A DNA stretch of 64,000 bases from Nocardia alni (GTDB taxonomy: Bacteria > Actinomycetota > Actinomycetes > Mycobacteriales > Mycobacteriaceae): positions 1-64,000 of the forward strand of contig NZ_JAGPOX010000003.1 of NCBI RefSeq assembly GCF_019038435.1. Reading direction: 5' to 3'. The first letter of the stretch is position 1; the number at the start of each line of letters is the position of its first letter. Made by a program: the position numbers and the translations under genes. A model generated the notes under the pieces. The model ran no database searches and was not told where the DNA came from. It was given only the letters and a program-made list of their open reading frames with translations. Below are positions 8,050 to 15,766 of this stretch, one piece after another.

Positions 8050-9359
8050 CTCACGTCGCCCGGTACGGCGCTCCAGGTATTGCACTTCTGCACACGGTCG
8101 TTGACCTGCCCCGTGTAGTACCAGTCGCCGTAGTGCTGGCTGGTGCCATGGTCGTGCATGTCCACCTGCTGCAGTTCGTCTCCGCGCTCGTACTGATCCT
8201 TACGCACGTAATCGGTCTCGTCGTTGGTGTACAAGCCGGCGACGGTGGAGGATCCCACGAACATCCCCCCGAAGCACTGAGCCTCGAGTTCCAGCCGGCG
8301 AGACAGTTCCAGCCCCTTGTCCGACTCGGCGCCGGCATCCTCGCGCTGGGAATCCTCCTCGTCCATGATCCCGCTCATGGCCTGAACGTGGTGGCCGTAC
8401 TCGTGCGCGAAAATCATCATGTAGATGTACCAGCGATCACCGTACGTGTCGGTCTGGATGTGATCCAGCGGCATGTAGATGGTGTTGTTCGCCGAGCAGT
8501 ACACGGCGGCCCAGCTGGGATTGCCGCCGCTACAGGGATTGTCGGTGACCTCGGACTCGTGTGCCGGAGCCGAAATGGCGGGGCTGAAGAACGGCAGATG
8601 CTGCGCCGCCATCACCGGCTGCCACATCTTGTCCAGGCACGCCCTGGCCGCCGTGAAGAAGGCCGTGGCCGCGGCCTCGTCGGTGACCCATTGCGGGAGG
8701 CTGCATCTGATATTGGGCAGGCCGCTGTTCGCATTGCCGAACAGCGGATTGTTCGCCGTGGCCTGCACCGGCTGCGGTCCGGCGGGCGCGGTGGTCTGTT
8801 CGGCACTGGTCTCGGCGCTCGAGGACGTCGATGTGGAGGCCGCGTCGGATGTCGTTGTCGGGAAGGCCGATTCCGAGCTCGGGAAGGACGGGTAGGTGAA
8901 GCTCGGCGTGACGGTGTCCGCCGTCGTCGTCGAACTGCCGCCGCCCTGGATGGAGGCGAAAACCACCAGCGCTCCGACCAGGCCCAGCACGCCCAGCACC
9001 GACAGCACGGCGATGATCGCACCGCCGCCTCCGCCACCGGAAGTCGGTGGTCGTCCATAGAATCCGGGCGGCGGCAGAGGCGGAAGACCTTGGGGCCCAC
9101 CGGGATATCCGGGAGGGGGTAGCGGCGCACCATAGGGCGGACGCGGTCCTGGCGGGATGGGCTGTCCGTAGCCGGGCCGCCCCTGCTGCCCCGGATAACC
9201 GGGTTGGCCGGGATAACCGGGCTGGCCGCCGGGCCCCGGCTGGGGACCGTATCCGGGCGGACCACCAGGGCCGGGTCGGGGACCACCGGGCGGTGGACCG
9301 TACGGCGGGCGTCCGGGCGGCGGATAGCCGGGGCCCGGCGGATACGGAGGCTGGCTCAT
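8046..9359 (-). CDS. Membrane-anchored neutral zinc metallopeptidase (YpfJ-like)
   Basis: 437 aa. Residues 1-110 are an extreme Pro/Gly/Tyr-rich cytoplasmic tail. A single transmembrane helix follows at about 113-136, then a Ser/Thr-rich linker and a C-terminal peptidase domain. The zinc motif HEYGH is at residues 319-323, and a later Glu-rich stretch (RRLELEAQCFGGMF) supplies the third ligand, as in the putative neutral zinc metallopeptidase family. The catalytic domain should face outside the membrane. Paired cysteines (for example PNIRCSLP and CLDKMW) suit an extracytoplasmic location. It is convergent with tetR and divergent from the DUF2207 gene. Physiological substrate is unknown. Confidence 0.88.
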   Translation of the reverse strand: MSQPPYPPGPGYPPPGRPPYGPPPGGPRPGPGGPPGYGPQPGPGGQPGYPGQPGYPGQQGRPGYGQPIPPGPRPPYGAPLPPPGYPGGPQGLPPLPPPGFYGRPPTSGGGGGGAIIAVLSVLGVLGLVGALVVFASIQGGGSSTTTADTVTPSFTYPSFPSSESAFPTTTSDAASTSTSSSAETSAEQTTAPAGPQPVQATANNPLFGNANSGLPNIRCSLPQWVTDEAAATAFFTAARACLDKMWQPVMAAQHLPFFSPAISAPAHESEVTDNPCSGGNPSWAAVYCSANNTIYMPLDHIQTDTYGDRWYIYMMIFAHEYGHHVQAMSGIMDEEDSQREDAGAESDKGLELSRRLELEAQCFGGMFVGSSTVAGLYTNDETDYVRKDQYERGDELQQVDMHDHGTSQHYGDWYYTGQVNDRVQKCNTWSAVPGDVS

Positions 9360-9592
9360 GACTCGATCAATTCACTCGGACGGCAGGGCGGTGAAAGAGG
9401 TTGCGAGCCGCGAGTCGCGACGCACCGTGATCCACCGGCTGTTGTGGCACAACGTATCCCGGCCGTGCACGAACGGGCGCGATGACACCGCGCCCACAGG
9501 GTGATAAAGGCTCACTCCCCCGTGCCCCCGTTTCCATCAATGTGTTCTACAGCCGATGCCGAACAATACCAAGGTGTCTATGCTGTTGCCTC

Positions 9593-11203
9593 ATGCGGAT
9601 TTTTCGGGGGGTCGCCGTAGGCGGCTTGTTACTGGTCCTCGCCGGTACGCTCGCCACGGCGGCAGGTGCGCAGGCGCCGGCTCCATCTGTCGGCACGGCG
9701 ATCAAAGCCGACGTGAAACTTACCAGAGATGGGAACCTTCAGGTCGCCGAATCGGTGACCGTACCAGCGGGCGGGCAGTTCCACATGGCGCTGCCGCTAC
9801 GGGTCGCGCTGGGCGACAACGGCGAGCGCCGGTTCAAGGTCACCGACATCAGCAGTACCGGGCCGGGTTCCGCACAGGTGAACGGCGATCTGTTCACTGT
9901 GGACGCACCGCCCGGATCGTCCTCGTTCAAGTACACCGTGCACAACACCGTGAGCGAGTCGCCGGGGACACAGCTGTTCCGCTGGGACGGCATTCTGAAC
10001 TCCGATGTGAGCACCTTCGACGCCACACTGATCAGCCCCAGTTACAAAATGGGCATCACCAGCTGCACGGTGGGCCCGCAGGGCACGACGCATCACTGCG
10101 ACGCCAGTATCGAACCCGACGGGGTGCTGTCCCTGCACGAGACGGGTCTGGCCAAGGGCGACGTACTCGACCTGATCCTGCAACTGCCGCCGGGGACCGT
10201 ACCCGCCAACGCAGATATCACCGACGGCAATTCCAGTGGCCCGTTCGCGCTCACGCCCGCCGCGCTCACCGCCTTCGGCGTCCTGATCGTGGCGCTCATC
10301 GCGTTCGGTGGCTACGTGATGTGGGCGCGACGCCTGGATGCCGCGGCGCTGTCGACGACAGAGGTCGTCGATCCGGTGCGCCGCAAGGGAAGTAAGGCCG
10401 AGTTCGTCTCCCCCGACGGCGTGCTTCCGGGCACGGCCGGACTGCTGCTGGACGGCGCGGTCGGCGCCGGCGCGCTCGCGGCGACCGTGGTGGATCTCGC
10501 TGTGCGCCGGTACATCTGGATCACGCCGGTGAGCGATTCCGATTGGCGCGTCACCCGGGTCAACCCGGCCGACGACAATCTGCGCGACTACGAGCGCGAG
10601 ATATATCGGGCGGTGCTGCCCGACGGCGTCGAGTCGGTTCTGATGTCCGAACTGCGCGCACCCGGACGGGTCGCGATCGGACCGGCGCGCACCGCGCTGC
10701 GCGCCGATGCCCTCGAACGCGGCATCCTGGCCGACCGCAAGAGCCGTGGCCTGGCGTTCTGGCTGGGCGCGATACTCGTCGTCGGCGGCATCGCCGCGAC
10801 CATCGCGCTGGCCCTGTCCGGTGGATACGCCCTGGTCGGTGTGGCGATCGGAATCGGCGGCCTGGCCCTGCTGCTGGGCCCGGTGTACCTTCCGGCGCGC
10901 ACCGCGGCCGGACGCGCCCTGGCGACCAAGGTGCGCGGCCTGCAACACGGCTTGGACGCGCTGCGGGCCGATCAGGTGCCGCCGGCCGAGCAGCAGCCGG
11001 TGTTCTCCCGCGGGCTGCCGTACACGATCATCGGCGGCCGGGCCGACAACTGGATCCGGGTGTTCCGCGAGCTGAGCCTGGCCGGGCCGCAGCCGGGGCT
11101 GTACTGGTTCGGCGGATTCGAGCGCGATGCCGATCTGACCCGATTCGCCGGGCATTTCCCGTATTTCGCCACCGCGCTGGAGGGTTTGTTCACTGCGGCG
11201 TGA
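9593..11203 (+). CDS. DUF2207 family membrane protein
   Basis: About 536 aa. The signal peptide is MRIFRGVAVGG... ending near AGAQA. An extracytoplasmic beta-rich domain follows with the DUF2207 opening (repeating charged strand, GNLQVAESVTVPAGG). There is a TM near residues 220-240, a cytoplasmic stretch that includes GTAGLLLDGAVGAGALAATVVDLA, a pair of TMs around 390-430, and a soluble C-terminus. The start at 9593 was chosen because it begins the signal peptide; the open frame continues upstream to 9482 with a Cys-rich, implausible leader. Function of the family is unknown. The 3' end overlaps the convergent tetR gene by 14 bases. Confidence 0.8.
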   Translation: MRIFRGVAVGGLLLVLAGTLATAAGAQAPAPSVGTAIKADVKLTRDGNLQVAESVTVPAGGQFHMALPLRVALGDNGERRFKVTDISSTGPGSAQVNGDLFTVDAPPGSSSFKYTVHNTVSESPGTQLFRWDGILNSDVSTFDATLISPSYKMGITSCTVGPQGTTHHCDASIEPDGVLSLHETGLAKGDVLDLILQLPPGTVPANADITDGNSSGPFALTPAALTAFGVLIVALIAFGGYVMWARRLDAAALSTTEVVDPVRRKGSKAEFVSPDGVLPGTAGLLLDGAVGAGALAATVVDLAVRRYIWITPVSDSDWRVTRVNPADDNLRDYEREIYRAVLPDGVESVLMSELRAPGRVAIGPARTALRADALERGILADRKSRGLAFWLGAILVVGGIAATIALALSGGYALVGVAIGIGGLALLLGPVYLPARTAAGRALATKVRGLQHGLDALRADQVPPAEQQPVFSRGLPYTIIGGRADNWIRVFRELSLAGPQPGLYWFGGFERDADLTRFAGHFPYFATALEGLFTAA

Positions 11204-11780
11204 CGGCTGCGCGGTCCGGGTGAGCGCGCAAACCATCCAGGATGATGTCCATCATCCGCGCCACCGCGTCCTCGTACGGTTCATCCGGGAAGACGAAGAT
11301 CTGCAGGGTCATCAGCCGCGCGATCTCCATGGCACCGATATCCGTGCGCAGATCGCCCTCGGCCTGCGCCTGCGCGGTCATGGCCTCGACATGCTCGGCG
11401 ACCCGGCCGCGTATCTCGGTCAGCGCGGGATCGCTGCGCATATCCGCGTGCAGCGTGGGTTCGAGGGCCGCCGCCATCGCACCCAGCCGTAATCCCGCGC
11501 ACTCGCGCAGGAACCGGCACAGCGTCGGCCAGGCCCTGCTCTCCTCCCTGCGGGCGATAGCGGCCAGGTCGGCCAGGCCGGATAGATAGGCGTGCGCCGC
11601 CGCACTGATCAGCGCACCGCGATCGGGAAACCGGCGGTACAGCGTGCCGACGCCGACGCCGGCACGATCGGCGATCTCCTTCATGGACACCTCGACGCCC
11701 TGCTCCCGAAAGACGATCTGCGCCGCCGCGACGATCTGGTCACGGTTATTGCGCGCGTCGGCGCGTAAGCGCTCGGACAT
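11190..11780 (-). CDS. TetR family transcriptional regulator
   Basis: 196 aa. The HTH (VSMKEIADRAGVGVGTLYRRFPDRGALI) is at about residues 32-60, followed by a helical ligand-binding domain with a TetR_C-type ending. The start ATG at 11780 has an excellent GGAGGTGAGG site directly upstream. The longer reading frame would run into the divergent monooxygenase gene. It is transcribed away from the flavin monooxygenase gene across a short region holding two near-identical 23-bp palindromes, so it very likely represses both itself and the monooxygenase. Confidence 0.9.
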   Translation of the reverse strand: MSERLRADARNNRDQIVAAAQIVFREQGVEVSMKEIADRAGVGVGTLYRRFPDRGALISAAAHAYLSGLADLAAIARREESRAWPTLCRFLRECAGLRLGAMAAALEPTLHADMRSDPALTEIRGRVAEHVEAMTAQAQAEGDLRTDIGAMEIARLMTLQIFVFPDEPYEDAVARMMDIILDGLRAHPDRAAVTPQ

Positions 11781-11806
11781 CCTCACCTCCGGAACGAGCG
11801 GTAAAC

Positions 11807-11829
11807 AAGTGGACGAAATTCCTCCGCTT
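11807..11829. promoter_or_regulatory. TetR operator copy 1 (imperfect 23-bp palindrome)
   Basis: Same 23-bp pattern as the site at 11845-11867, with two mismatches (AAGTGGACGAA in the left arm, TTCCTCCGCTT in the right). It is spaced 38 bases from the second copy and lies just upstream of the tetR start, so it is the expected autoregulation site. Confidence 0.7.
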
Positions 11830-11844
11830 ACTGTACCGTCGAAT

Positions 11845-11867
11845 AAGCGGACGAAATTCGTCCGCTT
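11845..11867. promoter_or_regulatory. TetR operator copy 2 (perfect 23-bp palindrome)
   Basis: The arms AAGCGGACGAA and TTCGTCCGCTT are perfect 11-bp inverted repeats around a single central base. The site ends 16 bases before the monooxygenase start and overlaps its expected promoter. Two copies in a short divergent region next to a tetR gene make operator function likely. Confidence 0.75.
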
Positions 11868-11883
11868 GCTCTGGAGGTGTGAA

Positions 11884-12996
11884 ATGGGCAGCAGCGTACT
11901 GATCTCCGGCGCCGGCGTCGGGGGCTCGACCTTGGCATATTGGCTGGCGCTGCACGGATTCGCGGTGACCGTGGTGGAGCGCGCCGCCGGGCAGCGCTCC
12001 AGCGGTAACCCGGTCGATGTCAAGGGTCCGGCGGTCGCGGTCGCCGAGCAGATGGGCATCATGTCGCAGTTGCGGGCCGCGGCGACAACCGTGAACCGGC
12101 TCACCTTCCTGGACGTGACGGGGCGTGAGCGGGCCGCGGTGAGCACATCGGCATTTCAGGACTCCGCGGGCGAGCGTGAGGTGGAGATCGCACGGGCCGA
12201 CCTCGCCGCGATCCTGCTGGCGGCCGCGCGCGACCACGCCGAAATCCGCTGGGGCGACACGATCACCGGACTCACCCAGACCGGCGGTGGCGTCGAGGCG
12301 ACCTTCGAACGGGGCGCCCCCGCACATTTCGATCTCGTCGTCGGCGCCGACGGGTTGCATTCGACCGTGCGGCGGCTGGCATTCGGCCCCGAATCCGAAT
12401 TCGTTCAGCACATGGGCATGTTCGTGGCCACCCTGCGGGTCGATCGCCTGATCGCCGACGATCGCACCGTGGCAATGGTCAACCTGCCCGGCCGAGCCCT
12501 GGCCGTACACCCGACGACCGGTATTCCGATGGCGGCGTTCATGTTCCGGCATCCCGCGGTGCCCGGCTTCGACCATCGCGACCTCGCCCTGCACAAGCGC
12601 CTGGTCACCCAGGCGTACGCCGGACAGCTCGGCGGGTACGAAGAATTCGTCGACCAGGTGAACGCGGCCGAGGACCTGTATTTCGACTCGGTCAGCCGGG
12701 TTCGGTTGCCGCACTGGGCGAACGGCCGCATCACACTGGTCGGCGACGCGGCCTCGAGCCTGTCGCTGTTCGGCGACGGCTCCACGCTGGCGATCGCGGG
12801 CGCGCACACGCTGGCCGAGGAACTGGCCCGCACACCCGGCGATACCTCCGGCGCGCTACAACGCTACGAACAGCGCCACCGCGAGCTGGTCGCCTCGAAG
12901 CTGCGCGGGTTCGCCGTCGCGGGCCGGTTTCTGGTGCCGAGAACGCGTACGGCCATCGCGATGCGCAACACCGCGACACGTCTGCTGCGTCGTTAG
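11884..12996 (+). CDS. FAD-dependent monooxygenase, TetX/PHBH-like
   Basis: 370-aa class A flavoprotein monooxygenase. The N-terminal FAD-binding motif GAGVGGSTLAYWLALHG is at about residues 8-24 with VVERA closing the first beta-alpha-beta unit. The DG motif VVGADGLHSTVR is near residue 155, and the GD motif VTLVGDAASSLSLFGDGS near residue 285. In the last motif the usual His-Pro segment (GDAAHxxxPxxGQG) is degenerate, with Ser and Leu in place of His and Pro. Length and organisation resemble TetX-type enzymes that hydroxylate drugs or aromatics. Being under a divergent TetR suggests an inducible detoxifying or degradative role. Ribosome-binding site CTGGAGG. Substrate unknown. Confidence 0.85.
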   Translation: MGSSVLISGAGVGGSTLAYWLALHGFAVTVVERAAGQRSSGNPVDVKGPAVAVAEQMGIMSQLRAAATTVNRLTFLDVTGRERAAVSTSAFQDSAGEREVEIARADLAAILLAAARDHAEIRWGDTITGLTQTGGGVEATFERGAPAHFDLVVGADGLHSTVRRLAFGPESEFVQHMGMFVATLRVDRLIADDRTVAMVNLPGRALAVHPTTGIPMAAFMFRHPAVPGFDHRDLALHKRLVTQAYAGQLGGYEEFVDQVNAAEDLYFDSVSRVRLPHWANGRITLVGDAASSLSLFGDGSTLAIAGAHTLAEELARTPGDTSGALQRYEQRHRELVASKLRGFAVAGRFLVPRTRTAIAMRNTATRLLRR

Positions 12997-14282
12997 GCGC
13001 GCCCCGCCGAACGCGTGGCCCGGCGCATGGCCGAGAGCGGATCGGCGTAGAAGACGCTCAGCGAGGTGACCCCGGCGGCATGCTCCTGGACCCGGCCGCC
13101 GAAACGGCTGATCCGCAGATCGGCGGGCGGCAGGGCGGTGTTCTTCGCGAATGCCTGTGCCACCCGGTCGACTCCGGGACGGTACCCGGTGAATGCCTGG
13201 CCGCCCAGCACGACCCGATCCGGATTGAACATGTCGCGGATCAAAGCGGCTGTGCGGCCCAGAATTTCGGCGCGCTCGAGCAGCAGTTCGCGCGCGGGCT
13301 CCGATCCGGACTCCGCGGCCCGATACAGGTCGGCGATCACCGGGCGGCGCGGCGCCTCCCGCTTGGGCACGATGCCCGCGCGCATGGCGCGCCCGAGCAG
13401 CGCGGCCTCACCCGCGGTGGCCTCCAGGCAGCCGGTCCGGCCGCAGGTGCATTCGACCGACGAGCCGGTGGGCAGGTGTGCGATCGAACCCGGGCCGCTG
13501 GCCGGGGTGTGCACGCGATCGTGCAGGGTGACCGCGATACCGGCGGTCTCACGGACGTAGATGTAGAGGCTGCTGCCCGGACGCTGTTCATCGCCCGGCC
13601 CCAGCAGCAGTTCGGCCGCCGCCATCGCCTCCACGTGTGCGGAGACCGAGACCGGCAGGTCCAGGACCGCGCCGAAGACCGCGGCGACCGGTGCGCCCTG
13701 CCAGCCGAGCCGCGGATGATCGACCACACCGGTGGCGGCATCGACCCGCCCGGCCAGCGCGACCCCGGTCCACAGCGGGCGGCGGCGCGGCAGGCGATCC
13801 AGGAAGGCCTTGGCGCTGCGGGCGATGATGGTCAGCGCGGCGTCCTGGCCGACCTGCGGGGTGGCGATCTCCAGACCGCCCAGGATGCGGCCGGACAGGT
13901 CGGCGGCGATGATCCTGGTCACCGTCGCGCCGATGTGCACACCGATGGTGGCGTAGGTGTCGGTATCGACTTCGAACGGTATGCGCGGGCGGCCGACCGC
14001 GCCGGATGCCGTGCGGTCGGCGCGTTCTCGCAATAGTCCGACCGAAAGCAGCGACGACACTTGGCGATTCACTGTGGCTATACTCAAACCCGTTGTCTGC
14101 GCGGCAGAGTCACGGAAGATCGGTCCACGTGTCGCGGATCGGAGCACCGCGGCCGCCGGGTTGTCGGCGATGCGCAGTTCCGGGGGCACCGCGGGCCGCG
14201 CGGCGCCACGGTTTTGATTGGCGCCACGGGTCTGTACAGCGGTGGAAGAGGAGGACGGACGCTCGAGGGTGGGGCTCGTCAT
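12993..14282 (-). CDS. ROK family transcriptional regulator (Rv0485-like)
   Basis: 429 aa. The N-terminal winged HTH (AAQTTGLSIATVNRQVSSLL) is at about residues 60-85, followed by a ROK sugar-kinase-like fold. The zinc motif CTCGRTGCLE (CxCGxxGCxE) is intact. The phosphate-binding DxGxT motif reads HIGAT, and the kinase catalytic segment reads SAHVEAM, so ATP binding and kinase activity are not expected. Sequence and length resemble the mycobacterial regulator Rv0485 as I remember it. The start ATG at 14282 has AAGGA about nine bases upstream. It faces the GntR gene across 476 bases. Effector unknown, probably a sugar or sugar derivative. The 3' end overlaps the convergent monooxygenase gene by four bases. 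Confidence 0.88.
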   Translation of the reverse strand: MTSPTLERPSSSSTAVQTRGANQNRGAARPAVPPELRIADNPAAAVLRSATRGPIFRDSAAQTTGLSIATVNRQVSSLLSVGLLRERADRTASGAVGRPRIPFEVDTDTYATIGVHIGATVTRIIAADLSGRILGGLEIATPQVGQDAALTIIARSAKAFLDRLPRRRPLWTGVALAGRVDAATGVVDHPRLGWQGAPVAAVFGAVLDLPVSVSAHVEAMAAAELLLGPGDEQRPGSSLYIYVRETAGIAVTLHDRVHTPASGPGSIAHLPTGSSVECTCGRTGCLEATAGEAALLGRAMRAGIVPKREAPRRPVIADLYRAAESGSEPARELLLERAEILGRTAALIRDMFNPDRVVLGGQAFTGYRPGVDRVAQAFAKNTALPPADLRISRFGGRVQEHAAGVTSLSVFYADPLSAMRRATRSAGRA

Positions 14283-14758
14283 AATACGGAATCCTTGTTG
14301 TGGTCCCGGGTCGCGGGACAGATCTGTCGAGGATCGAACAAGGCAGCCGGAAGGGCCCGAAACTGTCGAAACAGGGCGTGGAGCGGTTCTCAGCTGCGCG
14401 ACCGAGAGCAACACAGCTCCCGCTGTCGCGGCAGCCGGACGCCGAGCGCGACGGTCATGTACGTGACCTCTGCGGCATTCGGTCGGCTGGGGGACATGGT
14501 TCAGAACGTTATCATCCCATGTCCGAAGGACGCCAGACCGGTCGGTCTGCATGCATTTCGCTCAGTGTGATTCGAACCTGCGCCCCGGGTCTGCGGGTGG
14601 CGCAATGGCCCGCCGCACCCCTGTCTACCGCAGGCCAGGGCCGAACAGTGGGCGGCGCAATCCCGGGCGCGTCCCGGCGCCGCCGCCGCGGGCGCCCGCC
14701 GCGCCGCGACACCCCCGATACAGTCACAAATCGCAGGTCAACGGCGGAAGGAGAGAAC
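14283..14758. other. Divergent intergenic region between ROK and GntR genes
   Basis: 476 bases holding the promoters for both regulators. A 16-bp inverted repeat lies at 14534-14549. Reading frames crossing this region lack a credible start and a family match. No RNA gene is recognised. Confidence 0.5.
14534..14549. promoter_or_regulatory. Inverted repeat, possible GntR/HutC operator
   Basis: CAGACCG-GT-CGGTCTG has perfect 7-bp arms around two bases. GntR proteins of the HutC subfamily bind palindromes with AGAC/GTCT cores, and the adjacent gene encodes one. The distance to the gntR start (about 210 bases) leaves open which promoter it serves. Confidence 0.4.
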
Positions 14759-15526
14759 GTGACGCCGCAACCGGTGCCGCTGTCCCCACCCGTACGCCGG
14801 GCCGATCGGGCCCGCCAGGTCGCCGATGTGCTGCGCCAGCAGATCCACGGCGGAGCCTTCGATCACGCCCTGCCCGCCGAATCCGAACTGGCCGCGGAGT
14901 TCACGGTCTCCCGCAACACGATCCGCGATTCCCTCGCGCTGCTGCGGGACGAGGGCCTGATCGATCGCGCGCCCAAGGTCGGCACCCATGTGGCCCAGCG
15001 CAAGTACGAACACGGTCTGGACGCGCTGCGCGGTCTCAAAGAGACCCTGCGCGGTCACGGCGAGGTGCGCAACGAGGTACGGGTCGCGACACATGTGACG
15101 CCGCCGCCCGCGGTCGCGCGCCGCCTGCACCTGTCGCCGGGCGAGCAGGCCGTCTATATCGAACGGCTCCGCTACCTCGGCGATCTGCCGCTGAGCCTGG
15201 ATCTGACCTATCTCGTGCCCGATATCGGGGATCCGGTGATCGCCCGCGACCTCGAGTCCAACGACGTGTTCGCGCTCATCGAACAGATCGCCGGCGGCCC
15301 GCTCGGCTCGGCCGATCTGGTGCTGGAGGCGATCACCGCCGACCCACACTCGGCCGCGGCGCTGCAGATGCCCGAGGGCGGTGCGCTGTTGCTACTGGAA
15401 CGGCTGACCCGACTGGAGGACGGGCGTCCGGTGGATCTGGAGTACATCCGTCTGCGCGGCGACCGGATCACCATGCGCGGCAGCCTAGTTCGACCATCCG
15501 AAACCAGCGATTGGAGGCTGATCTGA
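14759..15526 (+). CDS. GntR family regulator, HutC subfamily (UTRA domain)
   Basis: 255 aa. The winged HTH (LPAESELAAEFTVSRNTIRDSLALLRDEGLIDRAPKVGTHV) is split over about residues 40-80, and a UTRA ligand-binding domain follows at about 100-250. The GTG start at 14759 follows GGAAGGAG. The ferredoxin gene begins on the next base after the stop, and the following genes are co-directional, so this is the pathway-specific regulator of the ABC/flavoprotein cluster. The UTRA ligand would be the imported compound or a derivative. Confidence 0.9.
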   Translation: MTPQPVPLSPPVRRADRARQVADVLRQQIHGGAFDHALPAESELAAEFTVSRNTIRDSLALLRDEGLIDRAPKVGTHVAQRKYEHGLDALRGLKETLRGHGEVRNEVRVATHVTPPPAVARRLHLSPGEQAVYIERLRYLGDLPLSLDLTYLVPDIGDPVIARDLESNDVFALIEQIAGGPLGSADLVLEAITADPHSAAALQMPEGGALLLLERLTRLEDGRPVDLEYIRLRGDRITMRGSLVRPSETSDWRLI

Positions 15527-15754
15527 ATGGCCCTGGTGAACCAGCGAACCGACGTCCCGGTGACGATCGACGAATCCCTCTGTATTCAGGGCTGCACCCT
15601 GTGTGTCGAGATCTGCCCGCTCGATTCCCTGGCGATCAACCCCGATAACGGTAAGGCGTACATGCACGTCGACGAGTGTTGGTACTGCGGCCCCTGTGCT
15701 GCCCGCTGTCCCACGGGCGCCGTCACCGTGAATATGCCCTATTTATTGCGCTGA
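15527..15754 (+). CDS. Small 2x[4Fe-4S] ferredoxin, AprB-like partner of the flavoprotein
   Basis: 75 aa with two cluster motifs: CIQGCTLCVEICP (Cx3Cx2Cx3CP, about residues 19-31) and CWYCGPCAARCP (Cx2Cx2Cx3CP, about residues 51-62). Eight cysteines would carry two [4Fe-4S] clusters for low-potential electron transfer. The gene abuts gntR without a gap and lies four genes ahead of an AprA-like flavoprotein. In APS reductase the flavin subunit AprA is paired with the ferredoxin subunit AprB. AprB carries an extra C-terminal tail that is absent here. Inferred role: electron carrier to or from the flavoprotein at 18933. Confidence 0.88.
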   Translation: MALVNQRTDVPVTIDESLCIQGCTLCVEICPLDSLAINPDNGKAYMHVDECWYCGPCAARCPTGAVTVNMPYLLR

Positions 15755-15766
15755 TCGAGGAAAAAC

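Noticed and set aside
9482..9592. In-frame extension of the DUF2207 protein with a CLCCCL stretch
   Set aside because: It precedes a clean signal peptide beginning at 9593. The Cys run is just upstream sequence and not a sulfur-responsive leader ORF with its own start.
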